Assembly: GCA_043228905.1 (NCBI GenBank)
Contig: JBHGNT010000001.1
Span: 37,200,001-37,264,000, forward strand
Direction: 5' to 3'
Source of the DNA: Azolla caroliniana
Lineage: Eukaryota > Polypodiophyta
DNA: 64,000 nt
Shown: positions 1-11,188 of the stretch, piece by piece
Layout: each line of letters starts with the position of its first letter
Numbering within the stretch: position 1 is the first letter of the stretch
Position numbers and translations under genes: made by a program
The notes under the pieces: generated by a model
The model's input: only the letters and a program-made list of their open reading frames with translations
Told to the model about the DNA's origin: nothing
Database searches by the model: none

Positions 1-604
1 TTCCTGACATTTGCTCCATGATGCATCACTAGATTCCTCTGTAAATGAGGCCTTTTTGCAACGCCAATGTATCATGACATGTAAAAAATGTCGAGGCTCA
101 CGCTTCACACATTATACTACACATGATTGCACCTAACTACAAAACATATTCTTCATGGAATGGGGAAACTGTACACATCGATACATTTTAGAGCCCATCA
201 CATTGTTTGCCATTCGAACCATTGCTTCCATGCGACTTAGCTCACATGCATTGCGATGTGAGACTGGGCGTTGGGGCACAAATGATGAGATTGGTTGACT
301 ATGCACACTTTGCCCTAAACAAGTTCGAGAGTCTTGAGTATCACACTTTGATACAATACTCTGCCTTTGATCATATTCGACCATGCTTTCCAACATCTTC
401 GACCAAGCCCAATCCTTGTACAAATTTCTCTCACAAGCACAATGTGCACTCTCAATTGCAACATTCATGGTAAAGTTCTTGAACATCAAGAGTTGCTCTA
501 CGCACTTTCACACATATCACATGGAATGTAATATTTTTGGTCTCATAGGTCATATTTGACCTCTGAAGACAATAATAGAATGTATCTCTCTCTCTCTTAC
601 TCTC

Positions 605-612
605 CACACGCG

Positions 613-666
<54 letters not shown>
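605..666. repeat. (CG)n/(CA)n microsatellite
   Basis: An alternating CG run (about 609-620) passes into an uninterrupted CA run to 666. Its antisense frame gives a Cys/Val and Ala/Arg low-complexity peptide that is not a gene. Confidence 0.95.
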
Positions 667-667
<1 letters not shown>

Positions 668-809
668 CTTACGGCTATTGTGTTGTATGGGATTATATTA
701 TCTAATTCTTCTTGTTGCCACACACAAATATAGAATATAAGGGTGTTGTCGTTGTCAGTTGTGAAGTTGTACGGCTGAAGGAAATGTTGATTAAGGACTT
801 CAATGTTTA

Positions 810-1110
810 CATCAATGAACTAGTGTGGATGCATTGTGACAACGTTAACAATCGTGAATACAATATTTCAACTGTGAATATAGCAAATTGAGATGCATTT
901 CTACTACATCTGTGAGTGGATTGTGGTTGGAAAATTGAATGTCCGACATATGTACACTAATGACCATACTGATGTCTTTACCAAGGTGCTTGGAGTGGAC
1001 ATGTGTTGCAACAATTTTTTATGGCTCTGAATCTATGTTCACTTGAGCCATGAGCTTGAGCGGGAGTTCAAGAATAGGAATAGAATCTAAGCTCGTTGTT
1101 TGCTTGATGA
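810..1110 (+). pseudogene. copia RNase H relic
   Basis: Translation on the plus strand gives broken pieces of the C-terminal RNase H region of a Ty1/copia polyprotein: a CDN-like segment (VWMHCDNVNN) and, about 110 bases later, HTNDHTDVFTKVLG, which resembles the family's Q/T-x-A-D-I/V-F-T-K-x-L signature. Several in-frame stops separate the pieces. It is followed by a degenerate GAGCTTGAGCGGGAG stretch like the purine-rich tract that precedes a copia 3' LTR. No LTR could be delimited. Seen: motif order and stops. Inferred: an old decayed element. Confidence 0.6.
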
Positions 1111-1456
1111 TACCATATAGTTGAGCTTGAAGGGATGAGCTAATATGTCAAACAACTACTTACCTTGTGTATGAATAAAATTCCTAGGAGCATGTTTTTG
1201 AGACACCACCCTTGTAGTAATAAATTTAGATACTCTATGATACATTGGATTTGTATTCTATTGTTAGTGCATACATACATGTAGAATGTAGTATCTAGTA
1301 AACTCTCCCCAATTATGAAGTGGTTGATTAATCGTTCTATTTTCATCCTCTATTTTGCTTAATATAATCTTGCCTTGTGTACACCTCTCTCTCTCACCCA
1401 CACACACACAATCCCTAGTTATCTATGTCGTGTAATAATTGATCCTTGGTAGAACT

Positions 1457-1692
1457 AAATCTCTAGTTTTACGTCTAGGTGCTATAAATTTGTATAGATA
1501 TGGTACAAATTATTAGGTTATTGGAGTTGTTTGGATACGTTTGTTGAAAATGAGGTGGGGACTATGTCCACTTTGGTGGGAAGGCCAGAGTGAGGGCTGG
1601 TGAGAAGAACTTTGGGTGTTCTATGATGTAATTTTGTTTGCTAACTAATGCAAAGTAGTGTTTTTTTGGAAAAAAAAAAATCTCTAGTTTTA
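1457..1692 (+). mobile_element. 5'-truncated LINE-type insertion with target duplication
   Basis: A 206-bp insert (1472-1677) ends in TTTTTTTGG followed by a run of A and is flanked by an exact 15-bp duplication AAATCTCTAGTTTTA (1457-1471 and 1678-1692; the first A residues of the right copy merge with the poly-A tail). A poly-A tail plus a long exact duplication is the mark of target-primed reverse transcription. The last about 45 bases resemble the 3' end of the LINE at 40207-41886. No coding part remains. Confidence 0.75.
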
Positions 1693-4600
1693 TACATGGC
1701 CTTATATATCATGGTGTATTATGAATTATAATAACACTTATAATTAATGGTTGTGCATTAGCTCACCTAGGAGTCCTAAAGGAGAATTCAGAAAGTTTAT
1801 AAAACGCATTAATTCAAATACAATGCGTCAAAAAGTATTGTTTTCAATTGCAATGGTTTTGGTTGTAATTAAGAAATCTATGGTATGTGAATAACCATGT
1901 GCTAGCATGAACCCAAAGAAACCACGTTGCGTACACAATCTATCTTGAAGAAGGAAGAATTTTCTTTTTAATCATTTGGATTTAAAACCATTCACTTTTA
2001 TAAAAACTTGAGAGGGAAAAGGCATGAAAAGGTAGTGATGGTGACACCAGAAAGTCTTTGATGCGCATGTGACTAGTGAGCTTGCTTGGAAAGGTGTTAT
2101 GAAGAATTTGACACCTTTCCACATCATAGCATTCACAAAATGGCAATTTGCAATGAAATTGTGATCGTTTAAGCTTTTCCCTTTGTTTATTTTCAAGAAG
2201 AAACACCGTGACAGATGTGACGAGCTGGTACTCTACTTTAACAATAAAGAAGACAACATTGTCTTCCGTTTACAAGTTGTAAAATGAATAGTTCATTTGC
2301 TTCCAACATAATCTTTTGGGTATCCAACTTATCTCAATTTATAATCACTTATAAAGCTTTGATCTAATTGTGTAAACAAACAAGTCAATGGAGCAAGTAT
2401 ATGGGATGTAAAGTTGAGATGGAGGTGCAAAAACTTAATGTGTGTGAAACAATATGTCTAGGACTTATTTTGAAGGCCTTGACAAGGGCGAAACAATGTA
2501 TTGGAATTTGGAAGTAAGTATAGCTTCAAGGGGGTGCCTTTCGTCTTGGAAGTAAACCAAGAAAAAGTAGAATGCTGCAATATATCAACTTGCACCTTCT
2601 TCTTATAGTTAGTGGATAAGAGTATGTGGTCATTTGCTCTAGGACCAATGTTTTTAGCTATAAATCCAAAAGGAATCTAATTTCAAAACTTTGAGGTTTC
2701 GAGCAAATAGATTGGAAGAGCCAAAAAGTATATAAAGCTATAATGAACACAAACATCCAAAAACCTTTGCACATGGTCACCACGAACGTCTAGTTCGAAA
2801 GAATGGAGCATCCACTCCAAAGTAAATATAGACTTAGAACACTATTTCGTTGGGTTTCTCGTCTCTTAGCTTATTTTAGAGGTGTAGGTTCAGTTTTGGA
2901 ACATTTTCTAGTAAAACTTGCCAGTTTGACCAAGAATGTTATCAAAAAGGTTAAATTGTTGTTTAAGTTCTTTCCTCTAAATGCGTGTACTTGTAAAAGG
3001 TGCTAGATAATATAAGGTGATGATTGCGACAAGTTTTGAGAAAAACAAAACAATCTTACCTTTTTTATGGTGTTCATTTAAAGGCATGAAAGCACCTTAA
3101 AAAACGCTTTGGGAGTTGGATGCCAAGTGTCGTGGATGAAGTTAAGGATATGCTGCAAGAAAAGGTAGTGAGAACCAACAAAGTTAAACTTTTATTTTAA
3201 TTGATGTTAGTGACAATCGTGGTCTATGATCCCGATTTTAGATGTGTAAATGCAGTTTCTAAGGTAGTTGCGTGAGGGCTTTTGCTATTCGACATGTTGG
3301 TTGATGTGGGTATGGTGGTTGTATTTTCATGTATGAGTTCTTTGCAGCCATTGGGCATCTTTCCATTAATACCAAGGTGAATCTTCATAAAAGAAAAAGA
3401 AGAAAAAAGAATCGTGCCCTATGATGTTATGCTAGTATTAGTCTCACTATTACAACTTCAATTGCTTGGACATGTGTTAAGCTCGCAAAACACTTTAAAT
3501 TATGTGGGCCACCCATTTGCTTAAAACTAGTGTAGGGGTACATGTTGGACTTTAAATTCCAAGAAATCCTAGAAGATTGTAACCTCTTTTTGATTCATAA
3601 TAGATGACCAGATCACACGCTCTTGTTTCTAACAATACAATTCACACATTCCACATGCGTTCCTTGTTCACATTTATCCATTGATGTCATGGCTGACCTT
3701 TCACAATAAAAAGAACCAAAACGACCCTACCCATAATTAGTATATAGTTATTGGTCCTCAATGCTCACATTCTGTGTGCGCCACCATAGAAATTCATCAC
3801 ATAGCCTCTCTATGAAGCTCTCTCAACGGCGCCAATGTTTGCAGGTGGAGATTACATGCACAAACAAGAACGCATCAAGGTGAAGGATGTCATAGTCGTA
3901 AGCAAGAAGGGTCAAGAGTTAAGTATGTTGATATGGCTGGGGAGGCAAACTTCTTTTGTCTTTCTTTGGTGGGTGACTTGGGAGGTGGGGGTTTAAGTGG
4001 TAACAAAAAGGTGGACTTAAATACATGTGATGGTATGGTATGGTGGGGGGTGGTGGATGGGATGGCAAATTGTTTGTGCCGACCAAAACACACAAAAGAC
4101 GGAGAAGGCTTTCTACATTTGGACTCCCATGATTCTCTTTCTTTGTTTATCTTCTCGTTCCTCCTTGATTCTCGGCAAAAAGCGTAAAAAGGTCACCCCC
4201 ACTCTCTAAATAATCAAAATAAGTTACCTTTTTGCCTCAGCTTTTAAAAATAGCACCTTTTTGTGATCCCCTTTCTTTCGCCTTTATATTTCAAAGCTGT
4301 TTTTATTTATTTATTGTGTGTGTGTGTGTGTGGTGGACCGTGGTGGTGGGGGGGGTTCATGTGCCCTAGAAAGTGCTCGATTGTCGACCTCTTTCTCTTG
4401 GGAACTCGTGTATTGTCCTCGTTTGCAAAACCATTGGGAGCCAACGAAAGTGTATGTGTTAACTTATAGCCTCAACACCGAATGCCCATTCACACTCTTG
4501 TCCGTAATCCCAAATTGGCACCTCATTAATCAAACATGCCTGCATGACCCTTTTTTAAACAATACTCTCTCTCGATGCCTCATTTCTTCTTTTTTTCCAT

Positions 4601-4953
4601 CTCAAATTCCAACGAGTACGTATTCAATAAAAAGTTTGATTGTTTTGGCATTCACTTCCATTTTCGCATCCCTAAATAGGTCACACAATCGAGAAACTCG
4701 AAAGGCGAGACACAGATTGAGGCCAAGATTTAGAATGTGATCTAGACATTTCCCTATCGACCGAAAACCTTGTTATGTCTAACCGTATCAAGGCACACAA
4801 AGAAACTTATTTGTGGGGATGTCGATCGTGGAGTAAATAAAAAATATCCCCTCAACATACTTTTTAGACACATGTATCAAATGTTTGTTTTACGTGGAGA
4901 TACTTCTTCTTCCGTTAGCTTGCATTATGAGGAAGATGATGTTGTATCCATAT

Positions 4954-5156
4954 TGCACATACACACACACACACGTGAACCTATTCCTAACATGTGCCCA
5001 AAAATATATAGTCCATACAACGTGTTGAACACCACAAGTGTGGATGAAGATAAATAGTGCACATACACACATGTGAACCTATACCTAACATGTGCCCAAA
5101 CATATCTAGTGCATACAACGTGTTGAACACCACAAGTGTGGATGAAGATAAATAGT
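4954..5156. repeat. about 100-bp tandem duplication
   Basis: Two adjacent copies (4954-5056 and 5057-5156) run from TGCACATACACAC through CACAAGTGTGGATGAAGATA to AATAG. They differ by a few substitutions and by the length of an internal CA run. Confidence 0.9.
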
Positions 5157-5268
5157 GCGCCAATGAAGAGTTCTCTATAAAGAGAAGTTCGCTCTTGTGG
5201 CTTGCATCTTGTTTCTCACATTGTACTTGGGGTGTGTTGTGCTGAGTTGACAAAGGGTGGGTTCGATT

Positions 5269-5299
5269 GATATGATATGATATGATATGATATGATATG
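5269..5299. repeat. (GATAT)n pentanucleotide repeat
   Basis: About six head-to-tail GATAT units upstream of the F-box gene. Confidence 0.95.
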
Positions 5300-5571
5300 C
5301 CATCATCAGACAACTCTTTCTCTGCACCAAGGACGGACGGGTCGATGCATGCTATTACATATTTGAACCCGACGGCCATCATCCATCATCCAAGAGACCG
5401 AACGAGTGAGAGAGAGAGCGTATGAAACCAAGCAACCGTTGGATCTCCTTCTCTTCTCTTCCCTTTCTTTGTTTTACTTTTTCTTTAAGGCTTTGGGTGG
5501 GGTGGGGAACACAACACAACACAAGGAGAGGAGAGAAGAGAAGAGAAGAGAAGAGAACACAAAAGAAAGAG

Positions 5572-5579
5572 TATATATT
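5572..5579 (+). promoter_or_regulatory. candidate TATA box of F-box gene
   Basis: TATATATT lies 110 bases before the ATG of the F-box gene in an otherwise purine-rich stretch. The position would suit a leader of about 80 bases that contains the AG microsatellite. No transcript evidence is available. Confidence 0.35.
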
Positions 5580-5649
5580 CCTTCCTGTATGTAATTTGTG
5601 TATATGAATGACTGAAATGAATGAATGAATGGTCACAGAAGAAGGGCGA

Positions 5650-5651
<2 letters not shown>

Positions 5652-5685
<34 letters not shown>
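5652..5685 (+). repeat. (AG)n tract in presumed 5' UTR
   Basis: An uninterrupted AG run ends three bases before the first ATG of the F-box gene, so it is probably transcribed as leader. Such tracts are potential sites for plant GAGA-binding (BBR/BPC) factors, which is an inference here. Confidence 0.9.
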
Positions 5686-5688
<3 letters not shown>

Positions 5689-5689
<1 letters not shown>

Positions 5690-7176
5690 TGAGGAGGAGG
5701 AGGACAGACACAGAAACAGAAGCAGAAGCAGAGAAAAGGGCAATGAAAACTGATGATGATTCTCCCTGGAGAAGGAGGACCTCTCCTCCCTCGTTGCTCC
5801 CTGGTCTACCTGACGACATAGCTACTCTGTGCCTTGCCAGAGTCCATTCTCTTTCCCTCCTCTGGAAAGTCTCCCCTTCATGGCAATCCCTCATCTCTAC
5901 CTCCACCTTCTTCCATTCCCTCAGATCCTCTCTTGGCTTCAAACCCCACAATTGGTTCTATGCCCTCCTCCATAACAACAACACCACCACCACCAATAAC
6001 AACAACAAGGGGGGAGCTTCTAACTACCCATCATCATCATCATCATCATCATCATCTCCCCATCATCATCATCATCCTGCCTTCTCCTGGCATGCCTTTG
6101 ATCCCCTCTCCCACACATGGTTCCCCCTCCCTCCCCTCCCCGGCCAAGTCGATTTCCAACTCACTAGCCCCAATTTCATCGGCCTCTTCCATGCCGTTCA
6201 ATGTGTGAGCTCATCCACCAAGCTATTCATGGTCGCCGGCTCGGCCCAAGTTGGGCGCCGCAAGATTGTCCCTGTTCCTGACTTTACCCTTCCAGATCGT
6301 GTCCCCGATGACAAGGATCCCCTTGATCCACCACCACCACGGGACTCCAATCCCAGCAGTAGTAGTAGCCCTCGGAGGTCTCTCGAACCAGCCCTCGATT
6401 GCCCCTTGATCTTTGACACGTGCAAATGGAATTGGAGCCTTGGTCCGCCTTTCCGAGTCCCACGGCGATGGTGTGCGTGCGGGATCATGTCAGATAAGCA
6501 TCTCATCGTTGCAAGCGGATGCGGCAAGGATTGGGACCTCGCGTTGTCGAAATCGGCCGAGATGTATGACCCCGACGTCGAGCAATGGGTGGCCTTGGAA
6601 AGGCTCAAATCCTCCAAGTTTAGCGGCCAGGCCATCAACGCCGTGAATTTCAAAGGGAAGCTACACATGGTATGCGGTAAAGGAGTGGGTGTCATGTATG
6701 ACCCAAAGACATGTAAATGGATGGACATGCCCAAGGGCATGAGGAATGGGTGGAATGGCCCCAGTGTAGTGGTGGATGAGAAATTGTTTGTTCTAGAAGA
6801 GACTATCGGGAGGCTCAAGTGTTACGACGAGAATGGAGATTGCTGGACGAATGTCATGGAAGATGAGATGTTGATGGGCATGAATCAACTCACCGGTGCT
6901 GCCCCGGGGAATTTCTGTGGCATCCTCCGGGCACCGCCGGCTAATTACGAGGTATTCACAGCCCAACAAGAGAAGAAGCATTCCCCCGACACCGACACAT
7001 CTCGACAAGTGCACCACCGCGATGTGATCCGCATTGTTGACATCCAGAGCAAACCTCCATCCATCAAGGACATTCAGGTTCCCTTTGGTGAGATCGTTGC
7101 CTTGCAAGTCCTCTCGAGGACATTCTTCGACACGAGGACGAGGACGACGATGACGCATGATCAAGGTGCAGTCTAA
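5689..7176 (+). CDS. F-box/kelch-repeat protein, SKIP25-like
   Basis: A single-exon 495-aa protein. The F-box lies at residues about 36-80, starting LLPGLPDDIATLCLARV, and would dock on the SKP1 subunit of an SCF ubiquitin ligase. Two kelch-type repeats follow: about 240-305 (PLIFDT, GPPFRVPRRWCA, VASGCG, EMYDP..QW) and about 312-350 (GKLHMV, VMYDPKTCKW), with weaker repeats to about 475; this propeller would bind the substrate. The motif order, single exon and PRRWCA segment match the SKIP25 group from family knowledge. Between the domains are low-complexity inserts: Asn/Thr runs (95-107), a Ser run and His run from a TCA microsatellite (115-129), and a Pro/Ser patch (210-230). A second ATG at codon 19 (5743) is as plausible a start, since the first 18 residues are Arg/Glu-rich and not F-box. 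Substrate unknown. Confidence 0.92.
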
Positions 7177-7231
7177 CAAAAAACCCTTAGGGGAGGGAAT
7201 GTTTTCAAGATCAAGATAGGCAAGACATATA

Positions 7232-7236
<5 letters not shown>

Positions 7237-7293
<57 letters not shown>
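7237..7293 (+). repeat. (AC)n microsatellite in 3' UTR
   Basis: An uninterrupted AC run starting about 60 bases after the F-box stop codon and before the AATAAA signal, so it is likely transcribed. The antisense frame through it is a Cys/Val artefact. Confidence 0.95.
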
Positions 7294-7295
<2 letters not shown>

Positions 7296-7396
7296 AAGGG
7301 TGCATGAGTGTGTTATTGGAGAGCAACATATGCCCATACGATTGATCCAGTCTATGAGCCAGAAAACATGATATGATCTGGCTCACCAGACCATAG

Positions 7397-7540
7397 GGTT
7401 TTGTTATTACGACCCCAACAAATTACAAGATGGGGAGGGAAAAGGCTTCCATCTGATTCCTTGGTTTTGTTATTACTCCCCCAACCAACAAGATGGGGGA
7501 AGGCTTCTATCTCATTCTTTGGTTTTGTTATGACTACACC
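7397..7540. repeat. 2.3-copy tandem repeat in F-box 3' UTR
   Basis: Units beginning GGTTTTGTTATTAC at 7397, 7463 and 7521 (about 66, 58 and a partial 20 bases) share the GAAGGCTTCTATCTCATTC-type end. The third unit is truncated. Confidence 0.8.
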
Positions 7541-7664
7541 CCTGTTTATTTCTTAGTCATATAAGTTTGAAGCATTGTAAAAACCTTACCCTTTGGCCAG
7601 GAGTGAGTTGTATATGTTATCTTATAACATTTTGGGTTTCCTTACTTTGTAATCAGATACATAA

Positions 7665-7670
7665 AATAAA
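7665..7670 (+). terminator. polyadenylation signal of F-box gene
   Basis: AATAAA in ATAAAATAAAATTTTG, about 490 bases after the stop codon and preceded by U-rich and TTGTAT sequence (about 7608-7650), which fits a plant near-upstream element. Cleavage site not determined. Confidence 0.5.
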
Positions 7671-10031
7671 ATTTTGTTGTTTGGAAATCTTTGTTCTGAA
7701 TGAGTGACAAAATGTTTAGGGTCTTTTAGGGCAAAATTCTCACCATCTACCATCACCACAATATTCCGTTCCTGTGTATCAATCATGGCTTACTCTCTAC
7801 TTTTTAAGATCATGTACTGTCGTCCCGTTCTCATGTCGTTCATCCTTGGCACTCATAGAGCTAACATAAGTGACTATCTCTCATAAGCATCCTTGGCATG
7901 GTTGCATTTCCTTGGAACCATTATGAAAAGGAACACTGAAAATCTTTCCATCTTGAAGAAAATGCGTGCTTTTCTAGTATTCCACAAAGTAAATGACGTC
8001 TTTGCAATTGATCTGGGCCTTTGGAGAGAAGGATATTACTAACCTTAGGCATTCAATTATAGGGTCTCACCTCCTATGAGCCACACCTTAACCATTGTAA
8101 AGAGGAAGATCATCGTTCGTTCTCTTAAAGTTGGAAGACTCTGAGTTCTTGGTTACATTGCGTTTTTTCTAATCATAAACAGCCAGATAATGCTCATATC
8201 TTGATTCCCACCGTAATTTCGAAAATCTTGGGAACCTCGAAGTCTTATTGAAGAGTTTGTCTAATGTGTGAACTGAAGACGTTATACATTCTAATAGTGT
8301 CAAAAAACGATGGGAGTTTCGGCGAAGATTGTGGTTTCCATTGCATGAATACCAACAATTGTTCTAACATCTAAGCATGCTTACTTTATGACACTATATC
8401 GCAAGCTAAGCATATGCTTAAGAAAGGAAAATGCATCATTGGGTAAACACCATGTCTTCAATGCATGCTTTGTACTCCATCCTCTTGCAAGTAACATAAT
8501 AAATGTATTCTTGTTTGCTTTTGTTCCACCAATTTGCGAACTTCATGTCTTCAATTTCAATGTAGCCAAAATTGAGCTCTATCTTGTTATGACTCCGGTT
8601 CAAAAAGTAGAGGTACAATAAGTATGTTGTTCGAAATATACAATAGATGTGTTGCTTCAAATAAGGAAGGGTCAATTGTACTATTGTGCATTGAATCCCC
8701 CACCTAGCGATAAAGGCCATTATTCCTTCCATGGTACTATAACCTTCACTCAACTAACTTCTTTACAAAACTTAGGATGCAACTTTTTACAAGCTATTAA
8801 ATTCATCAATCTCCCTTATGATATAAAAGCTAATAGTCGTTTGGCAGCCTTTTAAAGACCTCATCTTCTACCCGAGTAGAAAACTCAGAAGATGTCCAAT
8901 TTATCGTTGTGTGAGTGAGTAGTGATGCATTTCGTAGCTTAACCTAGGTAAGGGTGTTTTCGTGCCATGGCTAATTCCAAGTGTTCTCATGTTTTGTTGC
9001 AATATGGATCATTATCACGTGATTGTTTGAACGGTATATGTTACAATGAATATGTGGAGTATTATTACTACAGATATTAGAGAAATAAAGCTCATTGAGT
9101 CATTAAATTCCTTGATCACGTGAATGTGCACGTAGTGAAGCATTACATCTTATACAATAGGAAAACAAGTTTCTTCATGTAGCAAATCACTAATTTATAT
9201 GGTTCATGTGTCGAGATATGCAAAGTTCTCAGCCAAAAGTTGTGAGCATATATGTTAAAGGCAACTTTTGTCTTATAAAATTGTATACCATTCATTACAA
9301 ACTTGAAAATGTGATAAATTTCTCGTATATTCTCTTCCAAGCTTTTATCTAGGTTTGTCTTCTTCAAATTTGTGCCTTTTATGTCAAAATTGCATGCATA
9401 ATTTTGTACTTTGAGAAATTAATCTTAATCTAACTTGTATCAAATGAACTTTACTTTATCATTGCATGTATATTCGACAAACATAATAATGTATATGCCC
9501 ATTGAAGGAACACAAATCAACTCCATAATAAAAACCTGAGCTCAACATATAACCACCATAAATGGAATTGTATAGATTGTATATGAAACATCCCCACACA
9601 TTTGTTTTAGTTGTGCATTATATTACTGGTGGGAAACCTTAAAAGTGTGGTAAAGAACAAAAGTTTATAACATGTCAAGTTAGAAATATTTAAAGAACAA
9701 AGCATAAATGTGCTCTTCAACATCACGGGAGACACAACAAAACATAAAAAGGACTGTCATGAGAGACGGAGTCAGGCCTTTTAGCATTCTATTTTGATGA
9801 GGACATGAGGTGGATGTCTTTTGAAAGCTCATTTTCACATTGTTGGTTTCAAGAGGTCAACATTGCTCTTAAGTTAGTGTTTTGAATACTTGGCATATTT
9901 TTAAAAGTGAACACCTTGGATCACATAATATGTTATAAAGTGGGCATTTCCAAAGTAGTGTCAAATACTTGCAAGATATACAAGCAATGATTCTTACAAA
10001 TGTTGAGCATGTGAATAAAGGAAGTTATATA

Positions 10032-10051
10032 TGTGTGTGTGTGTGTGTGTG
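10032..10051. repeat. (TG)n microsatellite
   Basis: Ten TG units in intergenic DNA. Confidence 0.95.
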
Positions 10052-11055
10052 ATGATAAAAAGGTTGAATGAACTCTTTGCTCATTATATAAAAAGCAAAT
10101 ACATAACCCAAAAGGAAAAAAAGGTGCCCTTATATATATTGAGGGTAGAATATGCCATGCAAATGTCCAAGTTTAATAAATATTTGATATTGTTCAAGCA
10201 ACATTGCTTTGTGGACAAGCGACACGAGTCTAGTCCCTTCTATTTATTACTAACCTCGGATAAAACATGCCTTTACACTAGTTCATGACTATTTAACGGG
10301 TAGGGTACAATTAACGCAATTTGCAAGTTTTGTTATGATGACAAAACAAACCAACAATTTGTATGCTTTCAGATGATCGTTTATGGTAATGTATCAAAAA
10401 CATCAAAGAATCGGAAAAGGGACCATCCCCTACGAAACCCTCCTTTTGGGGAGCTTAGCATTTTTTCAAACAAAGCCATTTTAAATCAACCCTTTCTCAT
10501 TACTTAATGATTTGTTTCTATTGGAGATCAATCTATTCTAGTGCACACGTATATCTAGAAGTTGTTTGTACTATGAATCACTTCATTTCTTGGGTTAATG
10601 ACGAAGCATATTATAGCAACCAAGAGATAAAAACTTGGTTAAGTATGCATTGTAGACCATAGAAGTACATTGTGAATTATTGATGTACACTATATACATT
10701 TGATCAGGGCACTTCAAAAAGATGTCGTTCAATGTCCTATGAAGAAACACCAAATTCCATTTGTGTAATGGTTGTGTTCTCTACTTTATCCATTAAGATT
10801 TTCAAATGCGGTGGATAAAACTTGATCATGTGTATTAATCTAGCTCTTTTTACCCCAACTTTAAACCTAATTACTTTAAGAGAACAACTCCACAAATACT
10901 CATCGATGTTTTCTTCATCTCCATGAATGACTATTGTTAATCCTCAAAATTGATATAATGGAAGCAATTGACAATACAATTTCCCACATCACACATTTGG
11001 TTGGAAAAACATATAATATAGTTGATTGATAGGTTGGTAAGTGAGAACCCAAGGG

Positions 11056-11188
11056 AATTAAAGAAAAAAAGGGGATTTGTGGTATATCTTGTATGTATAG
11101 CCTTAAAACGTTTTATAATACTAAAGTAGTATCTTTTTTTCTACACAAAAATAAAAAATCAAGTGCATTTTGGAAAATTAAAGAAAAA
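11056..11188 (+). mobile_element. LINE 3'-end remnant
   Basis: Bases 11069-11137 read GGGGATTTGTGGTATATCTT, then TGTATGTATAGCCTTAAAACG and AAGTAGTATCTTTTTTT. This matches, with scattered changes, the reverse complement of 40230-40320, the 3' untranslated end of the LINE nested in the gypsy element. A 13-bp sequence AATTAAAGAAAAA occurs on both sides (11056-11068 and 11176-11188) and may be the target duplication, although its A-richness makes chance likely enough to keep the bounds tentative. Confidence 0.6.

Larger units (their letters stand above)
1..5571. other. intergenic region, no intact gene
   Basis: No open frame here looks like a conserved protein; short frames are low-complexity or lack family motifs. 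The supported contents are an AC/GC tract at 605-666, a copia RNase H relic near 810-1110, a short LINE insertion at 1457-1692, a tandem duplication at 4954-5156 and a GATAT run at 5269-5299. The final few hundred bases are the promoter side of the F-box gene, with GAGAA-type purine runs at about 5525-5560. Confidence 0.6.

Noticed and set aside
452-667. Cys/Val-rich antisense frame
   Set aside because: Translation of the CA microsatellite.
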